64,000 bases of DNA, taken from Actibacterium pelagium (GTDB lineage: Bacteria > Pseudomonadota > Alphaproteobacteria > Rhodobacterales > Rhodobacteraceae). The translations under genes were made by a program, and so were the position numbers. The stretch is taken from positions 182,285 through 246,284 of the forward strand of contig NZ_NSBU01000005.1 of assembly GCF_002285415.1 (NCBI RefSeq), written 5' to 3'. Each line of letters starts with the position of its first letter. Within the stretch, counting starts at the first letter, position 1. The notes beneath the pieces were generated by a model, which worked only from the letters and a program-made list of their open reading frames with translations, searched no databases and had not been told where the DNA came from. Positions 43,269 to 52,287 of the stretch are shown here, in pieces.

Positions 43269-46093
43269 TTGCTCAGTCCTTTCAGGATTTTGTGCGGTGT
43301 AATCGGCAACGAGGTGTAGCGCACGCCAACGGCGTCTTTCAGCGCGTTTGAAATCGCGGGGGAGATGGAACACATCACCGCCTCGGCAATGCCGCGGCCG
43401 GATTTCTTGTCGCCTTCGCTTTCGGGCAGAACGATCAGTTCCTGCGCGCGCCCAAGCGGATCGAAGCGCGTGTTCAATGGCACGTCCATCGCGTGGGCCA
43501 CGTGGTACCTGTTCAAGTTCCACGTCCCATCGGCGGGGCCCTCCATACCAGGCGGCATATCCTCTAACAGCGTGTAACTGATCGCCATGGCGACGCCACC
43601 TTGGCTTTGACCCGAAACCAGTTCTGGCACATGCACGCGACCTGCATTCAGAACGCTGAGGACATTTTCGATCTGCACGTGGCCGTTCGTTGTATCGACG
43701 GTCACGCCGACCACATTCACGCAAGGCGCCCAGACCGTGCGTGAATATCGTGCAGAATGGGCGTCCGGCCCGGTCGTGTTCAAGCGCGACAGCTGCCGTG
43801 GCGAACCGCCGGTCCCATAGGTTGCTAGGCTGTCCAGTTGCAGGCGAATGGTCCCCGTTGGCAGGGCATAGTCCGCCTCGGCCCAGCTTCCTTGGAAATA
43901 AGCGTGACCAAGGGTGCCGGTTGGCAGGCCATTTTCGTGAATAAAGTAGGCCAGATCAGCCAGTGGAATAGGGTCGGCTTCGGTTGTTTCCAAAACCAGT
44001 AGCCCGTTGTTCCACATCACATCATCGGCGGTCAGATCGGGCAGGCCCCAAAGGTCTCGAGCCGCTGGCAAGATCGACAATTCGAACAAGGCGCGTGCGG
44101 TTTGTTGGACAACATGCACTTGATGCAATGCGGTCAGGCAAGCCGAAGAAGAGCCCACGCCCTTGGCCGTCCATGTCGGGTCGGCCCAACGTTCGGTGCT
44201 GTTGCTGTTGGTCTGCAGGCCGGTTTGCCCAAAGAGCGTATAGCACCCCATGTCCACGCTTTGCGCATTGGCCCCAAGGATGTCGCCGATCACCACGCCC
44301 AAGGTCGTGGCAGATCCGTTACCCATGTCGACCGCATCTGATTCCACTGACAACGTGCCGTCTGCCGCCATATGCACCGCCGCGACCATCCCGTCGCCCG
44401 AAGTGCCATAGGCCTGAAGCGACATGGCCAGTCCGGTACCATAGACCTTGCCTTCTTCAGCAAAGCCAAGCTTGATCAACTCGCGGTCGGCCCAAAGAGG
44501 ATGTGCTTCGGCGATTTCCAGCATCTCGGTCAGGCGCAACTCTTGATCCATAGGGCCGCCGACCACCGTCGTGTCGCCCTCGCGTATCACATTGGCCAGC
44601 CGTAGCTGTATCGGGTCCCAATCCAGCTCTCGCGCTACATCGTCCAGCGCTGTTTCAATTGCGAAGAAAGCCTGAGGTCCGCCGAAGCCACGTTGCGAGC
44701 CGCCAGAGATGTTTCCCGAATGATAGGCCTGCGCATAGATGTTCGCCATGTCGCAAGTATAGGCCCCGCCCGCGCAAAGCCCCGCCAAATTGGCGACATA
44801 TGGGCTGAGGTTTTTACGCCCGCCACCGTCGAAATCCAACGTCATTTCAATGTTTTGAAGGTTCATGTCGGGGGTCAAGGCGATTTGCCCCGTGCCCGTC
44901 GCCGCGTGTCGTTTCAGACCCACGCGGAACTGTTCGAAACGATCGTATTCCAAGCGTAGCGGGACATAGGTTTTCTGACCTTCGGCATCTTCATCATAGG
45001 AAAAGGCTGAAGCCAGACCCAGCATCAGCGAGAAGGGTGACTTATCACGCCCACCGAACCCACCACCGGGATAACAGCTGGTCAGGGTAACCGCATCCAG
45101 CTTGTAAGGCGCGTCTTCCGAGTCATTGAACATGGACAGGATGCTATCGACGTCATGGTCCGGCGACTGGGTGCCCAGTACCAGATGCAGCGTCTTTTCA
45201 GTGGATGTGACGTGGTGAAAGGCCAGCCCGGCCTCGGGCTCCATGAACATCGGGTCCATCGCCTGCATGTCGCAGGTGAAGTTGTGCTTGATCAGATCGG
45301 GCATGCTGGACAGGCGATTCTCGATCTGGTGACGCACCTTTTCAACTTCCGCCATATAGCGCTTGTCGTCGTCGAAGGCGGCATAGCTGAAGTTTTCGCC
45401 TTCGGCGTTGAATTTCACATATGTCGTCTCGGGCTGAAACGGCTTGCGCAGTGGCGGCAAGGGGCCATCAGGCGCGGCATAGACCTGAAAATCGGCGTCT
45501 TTGAATTGCATCGCGCGCTTTGCCTCGCGATAGCTGGCTACGTCGTCAAAGACCAAAAGTGCCACCGCCTGACCCAGAAAATCCGGAACTTTTCCGGGTT
45601 GCACGATCAGGTCGAACAAAACAGCGTCCGGATGGTCAAAAGAGCTGTCGCTAGGGCCGGAACTCAGGCTTTCCCTGATCCTCTCATCCATGTGCAGGTC
45701 GCGGTCGATCGGGATGTTCGGGTTCAACAACGAGCGATCTAACATGTCGCCATAGACCAGCCTTGCGGACCGTGCTGCCGGGGGCAAGTTGGTCAGCCCC
45801 ACAAAGCGTTGGTCGGTGTGCAAGGCCCGCAGATACATTGCGTATTTCTGAGTTTTCGGCCACGGCGCGCCCATGTCCCGGGCATAGAAGTCGCGCGCAT
45901 AAACCTTCTTTCCGGCGACTTTGGCAAACCCGTCGATCCGCTGCGACGCGATGCCGGGAATACTGGACCCATCGGTGCCGACCTGTCCCGTGCCACGGCT
46001 ATTGGCCAATGCCGGGACACCCAGAACTGACACGGCGACCATTCCGCTCGCAGATTTCAAGAATCTACGACGGCTCATTTGGGTGAATGTCAT
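43265..46093 (-). CDS. Tat-exported molybdopterin-binding large subunit (IorB/aldehyde oxidase type)
   Basis: 942 residues. A twin-arginine signal (MSRRRFLKSASGMVAVSVLG) stands at the N-terminus, so the enzyme acts in the periplasm. Molybdenum cofactor motifs include YPGGGFGGRDKSPFSLML and GSQRGFGGPQAFFAIE, and the C-terminal RGIAEAVMCSISPAISNAL holds the catalytic glutamate. The family hydroxylates aldehydes or N-heterocycles using water. Substrate unknown. It is first in a three-gene operon with the iron-sulfur and diheme genes. No cofactor maturation gene (XdhC type) lies alongside. Confidence 0.92.
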   Translation of the reverse strand: MTFTQMSRRRFLKSASGMVAVSVLGVPALANSRGTGQVGTDGSSIPGIASQRIDGFAKVAGKKVYARDFYARDMGAPWPKTQKYAMYLRALHTDQRFVGLTNLPPAARSARLVYGDMLDRSLLNPNIPIDRDLHMDERIRESLSSGPSDSSFDHPDAVLFDLIVQPGKVPDFLGQAVALLVFDDVASYREAKRAMQFKDADFQVYAAPDGPLPPLRKPFQPETTYVKFNAEGENFSYAAFDDDKRYMAEVEKVRHQIENRLSSMPDLIKHNFTCDMQAMDPMFMEPEAGLAFHHVTSTEKTLHLVLGTQSPDHDVDSILSMFNDSEDAPYKLDAVTLTSCYPGGGFGGRDKSPFSLMLGLASAFSYDEDAEGQKTYVPLRLEYDRFEQFRVGLKRHAATGTGQIALTPDMNLQNIEMTLDFDGGGRKNLSPYVANLAGLCAGGAYTCDMANIYAQAYHSGNISGGSQRGFGGPQAFFAIETALDDVARELDWDPIQLRLANVIREGDTTVVGGPMDQELRLTEMLEIAEAHPLWADRELIKLGFAEEGKVYGTGLAMSLQAYGTSGDGMVAAVHMAADGTLSVESDAVDMGNGSATTLGVVIGDILGANAQSVDMGCYTLFGQTGLQTNSNSTERWADPTWTAKGVGSSSACLTALHQVHVVQQTARALFELSILPAARDLWGLPDLTADDVMWNNGLLVLETTEADPIPLADLAYFIHENGLPTGTLGHAYFQGSWAEADYALPTGTIRLQLDSLATYGTGGSPRQLSRLNTTGPDAHSARYSRTVWAPCVNVVGVTVDTTNGHVQIENVLSVLNAGRVHVPELVSGQSQGGVAMAISYTLLEDMPPGMEGPADGTWNLNRYHVAHAMDVPLNTRFDPLGRAQELIVLPESEGDKKSGRGIAEAVMCSISPAISNALKDAVGVRYTSLPITPHKILKGLSK

Positions 46094-46247
46094 TTTTTAC
46101 CCGCTCCCTGCAGCGTTTTCCCCCTCTAACCCGCACATGCGTCAGGTGGTGTCGACTATGCGACAAAATCGCAAAAGTTGTGCGCGGGGATGCAGGTCGG
46201 GTTGGTTTAACGCTGGCGCTGTTGCGCAGGGGCAACGGGCAAGTGGA

Positions 46248-47057
46248 TCAGAATTTCGGACGAATGTCCGGCAGTTCCAGCTCTCCGACCAGATCGCGCA
46301 GCTCTTGCCGGGCTGCGACGTTGGACAGGTTCAGGCTGCGGATTCCGGCGTCTTTCAGGTCTAACAGGGTAAGACCGTTCAGGAACAGTTCGCGGAATAT
46401 GACCCGCTCGCTGAAGCCGGGGGCCACGCGGAACCCGATCCGCCGGGCAAGTTTTAACAGCGATTCCCCGACCTTCTTCTTATTGTGCATGTGCTGCGCA
46501 CCAAGGCGGTTGCGCAAAACGATCCAGTCCATCGGCTTCATGCCCGACTGGGCGCGCAGCTGACGCGCGTTCCAAACCATCTCGGAATAAACGGACGGGC
46601 CAAGGATATTGCCGTTAGCAGGATCAATGCGCGCCAGAAGGTCGAAATCGACATAGCTGTCGTTCATCGGCGTCACCAAGGTGTCGGCCAGCGAATGTGC
46701 GACCTGACTTAGCCGGGTGTGCGAGCCGGGGCAATCAATCAGCAGGAAATCTACCTGCGGCTTCAATTCTTCGATTGCGCTGTAAAGGCGTTTGTCGAAC
46801 GGGTTCTCACCAGTTTCCAGTTTCGACTTATCGATCTCTGGCAGGGGCATGTAGATAGGCGTGGGCAGTTTTATCCCTTCGCGTTGGCAATAGGCCTCGC
46901 GGTTCTCAATATAGCGCCCAAGACTGCGCTGCCGCAGGTCCAGATCAAGCACGCCAACCCGTTTGCCCAACCGCGCAAGCGCCGTTGAGATATGCATGGA
47001 CACGGTGGATTTCCCTGCGCCGCCCTTTTCATTGCCCACAACGATAATATGCGCCAC
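46248..47057 (-). CDS. mipZ: Division-plane positioning ATPase MipZ
   Basis: 269 residues of the ParA/MinD family. GNEKGGAGKSTVSMHISTAL is the deviant Walker A loop in the form seen in Caulobacter MipZ, followed by VGVLDLDLRQRSLGRYIENR, also a MipZ signature, and Walker B FLLIDCPG. MipZ forms a gradient from the poles through ParB and blocks FtsZ assembly away from midcell. It stands alone, not next to parB, which is usual for MipZ. Confidence 0.95.
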   Translation of the reverse strand: MAHIIVVGNEKGGAGKSTVSMHISTALARLGKRVGVLDLDLRQRSLGRYIENREAYCQREGIKLPTPIYMPLPEIDKSKLETGENPFDKRLYSAIEELKPQVDFLLIDCPGSHTRLSQVAHSLADTLVTPMNDSYVDFDLLARIDPANGNILGPSVYSEMVWNARQLRAQSGMKPMDWIVLRNRLGAQHMHNKKKVGESLLKLARRIGFRVAPGFSERVIFRELFLNGLTLLDLKDAGIRSLNLSNVAARQELRDLVGELELPDIRPKF

Positions 47058-47203
47058 GGGGTCACCCTTTTTGTTGTTCTTGTAAAGGTTTACGGGCTGG
47101 CACAGCCCTTGGTCCCTGATGTCTTAGCAAATGGTCGGCCAAGGTCGAGAGGCAGGCTTGGTTTTGTCGCCTGCGCCCCCGAACAAATGAAAACCGAGGG
47201 ATT

Positions 47204-49468
47204 TCAGCCACACTTCGACTGGCCACAACTGCCGCAAGTCATGCAGCCTTCGATCATGCGCATGTCGTAGGATCCGCAAGAGGGGCAGGCCGGCCCACGC
47301 GGCCGTTCACCCACCACCTGTGCTTCGATATGTGGGTCGGATTTCAGGCCCATGCCTTCCCCTTCGATGAAGCCGATGTTGACGAGGTGACGCTCGATCA
47401 CGCCACCGATTGCGGCCAGGATCGACGGCACATATTTGCCCTGCATCCAGGCCCCGCCACGCGGGTCGAACACGGCCTTCAACTCTTCCACGACGAAGGA
47501 CACATCGCCTCCGCGACGGAACACGGCCGAAATCATCCGGGTCAGGGCCACTGTCCAGGCGTAATGCTCCATGTTCTTGGAGTTGATGAAGACTTCGAAG
47601 GGCCGGCGGTTGCCGTTCATCACCACGTCATTGACGGTGATGTAGATGGCATGTTCGCTGTCGGGCCACTTCAGCTTGTAAGTGTGACCTTCCAAGGACT
47701 GAGGCCGGTCCAGCGGCTCGCTGATATAGACCACATCAGCCCCGCTATCAGTTTCGGGCACTTTTTCAGAGCTTTCACTGACCGTCAGAACCGACCCGGT
47801 CACATCGTTCGGGCGATAGGTGGTGCAGCCTTTGCAGCCCGTGTCCCAAGCTTCCATATAGACGTCCTTGAACGCTTCAAAGCTGATGTCCTCGGGGCAG
47901 TTGATCGTCTTGGAAATGCTCGAGTCGATCCACTTCTGCGCAGCTGCCTGCATCCGCACATGATCCAGCGGTGCCAGCGTCTGAGCATTCACGAAATGAT
48001 CGGGCAGGGGGGTGTCACCAAACTTGTCGCGCCACATCTGCACGGCATAGTCGACAACCTCTTCTTCGGTGCGCGAGCCATCCTTCTGCAAGACTTTACG
48101 CGTGTAGGAATAGGCGAAGACCGGCTCGATCCCCGAGCTGACATTTCCAGCATAAAGGCTGATCGTCCCGGTGGGCGCGATTGAGGTCAGCAGCGCGTTG
48201 CGTATACCATGCTCGGCGATCTCGGCGCGGACGTCTTCATCCATCTGCTGCATATGGCCTGTGGCCAGATACTTCTTGGCATCGAACAACGGGAAGGCGC
48301 CTTTCTCCTTCGCCAATTGCACCGACGCCAGATAGGCAGCGCGGGCGATCCGGTGCAACCAGCGTTCGGTCTGACGCGCTGCTTCCTCAGAGCCATAGCG
48401 CAGCCCGACCATCAAAAGCGCATCGGCCAGACCTGTGACGCCCAAGCCGATCCGCCGCTTGTTCGCGGCCTCTTCGGCCTGCTGCGGCAGCGGGAAGCGC
48501 GAGGCATCCACCACGTTGTCCATCATCCGCACGGCTGTCGCGACCAGTTCTTCCAGCTGACCCTCATCCAGATCAGCGCCATCTTCGAATGGGTCCTTCA
48601 CCAACCGCGCTAGGTTGATCGAGCCCAACAGGCACGCCCCATAGGGCGGCAGGGGTTGCTCGCCACAGGGGTTCGTCGCCGCGATCTCCTCACAGTAGGA
48701 CAGGTTGTTCATCTGGTTGATGCGGTCGATGAAGATCACACCGGGTTCGGCATAGTCGTAGGTCCCGCGCATGATCTTGTTCCAAAGATCACGCGCTTCG
48801 ACCGTGTGGTAGACCTTGCCGTCAAACACCAGATCCCAGCTTTTGTCGGCCTTCACAGCCTCCATGAACGGATCGGTCACCAGCACCGAGACGTTGAAAT
48901 TCCGCAGCCGCGCGGGGTCTTCCTTAGCGGTAATGAAATCCTCGATATCGGGATGGTCACAGCGCATTGTCGCCATCATAGCGCCGCGACGCGATCCGGC
49001 CGACATGATGGTTCGGCACATCGCATCCCAGACATCCATGAACGACAGCGGGCCCGAGGCATCCGCAGCCACCCCGGTGACCGAAGCTCCCTTGGGCCGG
49101 ATTGTCGAGAAGTCATAACCGATACCGCCACCCTGCTGCATGGTCAGGGCGGCTTCTTTCAGCATGTCGAAAATTCCGCCCATGCTGTCGGGCACTGTCC
49201 CCATGACAAAGCAGTTGAACAGGGTCACGCTGCGATCGGTGCCCGCACCGGCCGTGATCCGGCCCGCGGGCAGGTATTTGAAATCCTCCAGCGCGGCATA
49301 GAAACGTTCTTCCCAGACCGCGGGTTCTGCTTCGACTTCGGCCAGCGCGCGCGCGATCCGGCGCCAGCTGTCCTCGACCGTCAGATCGATGGGTGTCCCG
49401 TCAGCCTCTTTCAGGCGGTACTTCATGTCCCAAATTTGCTCGGCAATCGGGGCGGCAAAGCGTGTCAT
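47204..49468 (-). CDS. nrdJ: Vitamin B12-dependent (class II) ribonucleotide reductase
   Basis: 754 residues. VTLFNCFVMGTVPDSMGGIF has the first active-site cysteine; NPCGEQPLPPYGACLLGSINL is the radical-cysteine loop, and INCPEDISFEAFKDVY the loop for the partner cysteine. The C-terminal CPSCGSYDMRMIEGCMTCGSCGQSKCG tail (cysteines only at 2, 5, 16, 19, 22 and 26 of that stretch) binds zinc or relays electrons. It makes deoxyribonucleotides with adenosylcobalamin and needs no oxygen. ATG 49468 with AAGGATC is preferred over ATGs at 49486 and 49507. No B12 riboswitch is seen in the short upstream gap. Confidence 0.96.
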   Translation of the reverse strand: MTRFAAPIAEQIWDMKYRLKEADGTPIDLTVEDSWRRIARALAEVEAEPAVWEERFYAALEDFKYLPAGRITAGAGTDRSVTLFNCFVMGTVPDSMGGIFDMLKEAALTMQQGGGIGYDFSTIRPKGASVTGVAADASGPLSFMDVWDAMCRTIMSAGSRRGAMMATMRCDHPDIEDFITAKEDPARLRNFNVSVLVTDPFMEAVKADKSWDLVFDGKVYHTVEARDLWNKIMRGTYDYAEPGVIFIDRINQMNNLSYCEEIAATNPCGEQPLPPYGACLLGSINLARLVKDPFEDGADLDEGQLEELVATAVRMMDNVVDASRFPLPQQAEEAANKRRIGLGVTGLADALLMVGLRYGSEEAARQTERWLHRIARAAYLASVQLAKEKGAFPLFDAKKYLATGHMQQMDEDVRAEIAEHGIRNALLTSIAPTGTISLYAGNVSSGIEPVFAYSYTRKVLQKDGSRTEEEVVDYAVQMWRDKFGDTPLPDHFVNAQTLAPLDHVRMQAAAQKWIDSSISKTINCPEDISFEAFKDVYMEAWDTGCKGCTTYRPNDVTGSVLTVSESSEKVPETDSGADVVYISEPLDRPQSLEGHTYKLKWPDSEHAIYITVNDVVMNGNRRPFEVFINSKNMEHYAWTVALTRMISAVFRRGGDVSFVVEELKAVFDPRGGAWMQGKYVPSILAAIGGVIERHLVNIGFIEGEGMGLKSDPHIEAQVVGERPRGPACPSCGSYDMRMIEGCMTCGSCGQSKCG

Positions 49469-49576
49469 CAACGGATCCTTGGTCATTTTAGCAGGGCTTC
49501 TCACCATACGCGGGGTGCGGGGTTGCCGCAACAATCTTCGTCAACAATTAGGTTGGATGCGCGTCAGGGCCACTCT

Positions 49577-50026
49577 ATGTTGCGGCGCATGGGAAATTCG
49601 GCTCACATCAATCTGGTCAAGCTTTGTGTCGGCGCGCAACAGGTCGAGGACCTGACCCGCTGGCAGGCCCAACGCATGGCCTCTGGGTTTTATGACCAAC
49701 CCGTCCACGTGACCCGTATGCGCCCAAAAAAAGAGGCCGAATTGCTGGCCGGAGGCTCCCTTTACTGGGTCTTTAAGGGCGTCATTCTAGCCCGCCAGCG
49801 TGTTGTGCGGCTTGACGAGGTTCGGGGTGAAGATGGCGTCCTGCGCTGCGGTATCGTTTTGGACCCGGATATTATCCGCACTGAACCCGCCCCTCGCCGC
49901 GCCTTTCAGGGCTGGCGTTACCTGACACCAGAAGATGCACCGCGTGATTTGCCGGCGTCTCGCGGCTTCGAAGAGGAGCTGCCCGAGACGCTAGCCAGGG
50001 CTCTATCGGACATTGGCCTGCGCTGA
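49577..50026 (+). CDS. DUF1489 family protein
   Basis: 149 residues (145 if the ATG at 49589 is used). HINLVKLCVGAQQVEDLTRWQ is the typical opening of DUF1489 proteins, and FKGVILARQRVVRLDEVRG lies in the middle. The family is almost confined to alphaproteobacteria and has no known function. No signal peptide or membrane segment is seen. It diverges from nrdJ with only about 108 bases between the starts, but whether the two are linked is not known. Confidence 0.88.
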   Translation: MLRRMGNSAHINLVKLCVGAQQVEDLTRWQAQRMASGFYDQPVHVTRMRPKKEAELLAGGSLYWVFKGVILARQRVVRLDEVRGEDGVLRCGIVLDPDIIRTEPAPRRAFQGWRYLTPEDAPRDLPASRGFEEELPETLARALSDIGLR

Positions 50027-50177
50027 GCAGGGTTCCAAACCTCAAATTTTGGGAAATTAGGGAAGTCCGCAGGGCAGTGCGGGTCATTCCGATATCGAGA
50101 TTTTCGTGAATTAGTGACTCTTGGAATGTTTTCCCAATCGAGGCGAGTTTTCAGGAATTTCCCCCAATCGGCACGCG

Positions 50178-50206
50178 TTGACATTCCGCGCGAGGGGACC
50201 GATTTC
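50178..50206 (+). promoter_or_regulatory. Possible promoter of the YeeE/YedE gene
   Basis: TTGACA (50178-50183) is a perfect -35 hexamer, followed after 17 bases by GATTTC, a poor -10. It lies 27 bases before the start codon. The region upstream (50040-50170) contains several imperfect repeats. Confidence 0.35.
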
Positions 50207-50232
50207 CTCAGCTGACTGGAAGGAATGGAAAA

Positions 50233-51276
50233 ATGTTGCTCGAACAGTATGACTGGGGCCTCGAAGCCCGCACGCTACAGATCATTTTTGCCCTGGTACT
50301 GGGTGTAGTTTTGGGGATTGCCGCCCAAATCTCACGCTTCTGCCTGCGCCGTGCCGTTGACCGTAATTCGAGCGATCGTGGTCAAGCGGGTGCGGTATGG
50401 CTTACAGCCCTTGCGACTGCGATTGTTGGTTTTCAGGTCGCCTCTGCCAATGGCCTCGTAAACGTTGAAGGGCACCGTTACCTCGACACCGGTCTGCCGG
50501 TTCTTGCCATCCTGATAGGCGGCCTTGCCTTCGGTGTCGGTATGATCCTGACCCGCGGTTGTGCCTCGCGCCTGACCGTTTTGGCGGCCACCGGCAACCT
50601 GCGCGCGGTTTCGGTTCTGGTGATTTTTGCCATTGTGGCGCACGCCACGCTCAAAGGTGTGTTTGCACCGTTGCGGACCTCGTTGGGCGCAATCACCGCC
50701 GAGCTTCCGGTTGGTAGTTTGGCCGAGGTTCCGTTTGGCACAGCCAGTGCTTCGGCTCTTGCCGTTTTGGCGGCAGGCTTTCTGTTTTATCGCCACCGTC
50801 CCGCGCTGACGCATGTCGCGCTTGGCATCGTGATTGGCCTTGTTCCAGTTTTTGGCTGGGCGACAACCAGCGTTCTGCTGTTTGACGAGTTCGACCCGCT
50901 TGCGGTTCAGTCTGCGGCCTTCACCCTGCCTTGGACCGAAACCCTGTTCTGGACCATCGCTTCGACCGCTTTGCCTGCCGGTTTCGGCACAGGCCTGATC
51001 GGTGGCGTTCTTCTGGGCAGTTTCCTAAGCGCCGCAGTTCGTAAAGAGCTGAAACTGGAAAGCTTCGAAAGCCCGGCCCAAACGGTCCGCTATGCGCTTG
51101 GGGCAGTTCTGATGGGCTTTGGTGGTGTTCTGGCCGGTGGCTGCACCATCGGTGCGGGGCTCAGCGGCAGCGCAACCCTTAGCATTGCGGCCCTTCTGGC
51201 TTTGGCCAGCATTACTGTCGGTGCCACAGTTGCTTCACGCGTTACCGAGCAAGGCCCCCGCCTAGTCGCGGCCTGA
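50233..51276 (+). CDS. YeeE/YedE family transporter (sulfur transport type)
   Basis: 347 residues with about nine or ten membrane segments. The two conserved glycine-cysteine loops of the family are GVGMILTRGCASRLTVLAATGN and FGGVLAGGCTIGAGLSG (each given within 22 residues as ILTRGCASR and LAGGCTIGAG), and AQISRFCLRRAV is a third cysteine site near the N-terminus. E. coli YeeE takes up thiosulfate through such cysteines. No TusA-like partner gene follows here. ATG 50233 has AAGGAATGG before it. It is monocistronic. Confidence 0.88.
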   Translation: MLLEQYDWGLEARTLQIIFALVLGVVLGIAAQISRFCLRRAVDRNSSDRGQAGAVWLTALATAIVGFQVASANGLVNVEGHRYLDTGLPVLAILIGGLAFGVGMILTRGCASRLTVLAATGNLRAVSVLVIFAIVAHATLKGVFAPLRTSLGAITAELPVGSLAEVPFGTASASALAVLAAGFLFYRHRPALTHVALGIVIGLVPVFGWATTSVLLFDEFDPLAVQSAAFTLPWTETLFWTIASTALPAGFGTGLIGGVLLGSFLSAAVRKELKLESFESPAQTVRYALGAVLMGFGGVLAGGCTIGAGLSGSATLSIAALLALASITVGATVASRVTEQGPRLVAA

Positions 51277-51331
51277 TCGCTAGAAGTCTGAAAGTTGAAG
51301 CGTTCGCTGTTCCTGACGGCGAACGCTTTTC

Positions 51332-51925
51332 TCATACCCGTTTCCGCGCCTTCAGGGCTGCAGAAATCGTTCCGTCATCCAGATAGTCCAACTCTCCACC
51401 GATCGGCACGCCCTGCGCCAAAGAGGTGACCGCGACCCGGTCTTCCAGTTGATCGGCAATGTAATGCGCTGTGGTCTGCCCGTCGACGGTGGCGTTCAGG
51501 GCCAGAATCACCTCTGACACGCCTTCGGCATCCACTCTGGCTATCAGGCGCGGGATGCCCAGATCCTCGGGCCCGACCCCATCCAAAGCTGACAGGGTGC
51601 CGCCCAGAACATGATAACGGCCTTTGAACACTGCGCCGCGCTCCATGGCCCAAAGGTCGGCCACGTCTTCGACGACGCAAATCTCGCCGGTCTGGCGCTT
51701 GGGGTCGCGGCAGATCTCGCATTCATCTGTGGTCCCGATATTGCCGCAAGTCACGCATTCGCGCGCTGTGGCGGCGACGATCTGCATGACGTCGGCCAGC
51801 GGCGTCAGCAGCAGTTCACGTTTTTTGATCAGGTGCAGTACCGCGCGACGCGCCGATCGGGGGCCAAGCCCGGGCAGCTTGGCCATCATCTCGATCAGCA
51901 TCTCGATGTCGCGCGGGCTGTTCAT
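51332..51925 (-). CDS. recR: Recombination protein RecR
   Basis: 197 residues, the standard length. A helix-hairpin-helix stands at [16 protein letters not shown], a C4 zinc finger at [16 protein letters not shown] and a Toprim domain after it ([13 protein letters not shown]). With RecO (and RecF) it loads RecA at gaps. It lies 5 bases after ybaB, in the dnaX-ybaB-recR operon found in many bacteria. Confidence 0.97.
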   Translation of the reverse strand: MNSPRDIEMLIEMMAKLPGLGPRSARRAVLHLIKKRELLLTPLADVMQIVAATARECVTCGNIGTTDECEICRDPKRQTGEICVVEDVADLWAMERGAVFKGRYHVLGGTLSALDGVGPEDLGIPRLIARVDAEGVSEVILALNATVDGQTTAHYIADQLEDRVAVTSLAQGVPIGGELDYLDDGTISAALKARKRV

Positions 51926-51930
51926 GCGCT

Positions 51931-52275
51931 TTAAAAGGGCAGCTTCATATCCGCCGGCAGACCCATCTCGCCGGTCAGCTTCTGCATCTCTTCGGCGCTA
52001 CGCTCTTTCGCGCGTTCCTGAGCGTCCTTGATCGCGGCAAGGATCAGATCCTCGGCGACTTCCTTTTCAGAGGGCACAAAGATCGACGGATCGATCTCAA
52101 GGCCAGTCAATTCGCCTTTTGCAGTGGCCGTGGCCTTTACCAGACCTGCGCCGCTTTCTCCGGTGACAGTGATCGTGTTCAGCTCTTCCTGCAGCTCAAC
52201 CATCTTGGTCTGCATTTCCTGAGCTTTCTTCATCATGCCGGCCATATCGCCAAGCGCGCCCAAACCCTTCAGCAT
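51931..52275 (-). CDS. ybaB: YbaB/EbfC nucleoid-associated protein
   Basis: 114 residues. [22 protein letters not shown] is the long helix of the family and [22 protein letters not shown] the central sheet. The dimer binds DNA as a small nucleoid protein. It lies 12 bases after dnaX and 5 bases before recR, so all three are one operon. Confidence 0.96.
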   Translation of the reverse strand: MLKGLGALGDMAGMMKKAQEMQTKMVELQEELNTITVTGESGAGLVKATATAKGELTGLEIDPSIFVPSEKEVAEDLILAAIKDAQERAKERSAEEMQKLTGEMGLPADMKLPF

Positions 52276-52287
52276 CGGGGTATCTCC

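Noticed and set aside
48656..49576. A plus-strand extension of the DUF1489 gene through nrdJ
   Set aside because: The homologous part starts at 49577 or 49589; everything upstream is antisense to the ribonucleotide reductase.
49469..49576. Possible cobalamin riboswitch in front of the B12-dependent nrdJ
   Set aside because: The gap is only about 108 bases and holds no B12-box-like sequence or extended fold. A short CAACAAT direct repeat is all that stands out.
50160..50185. Sigma-54-like GGCACG...TTGA sequence before YeeE/YedE
   Set aside because: The distance between the GG and GC elements does not fit the fixed -24/-12 spacing.
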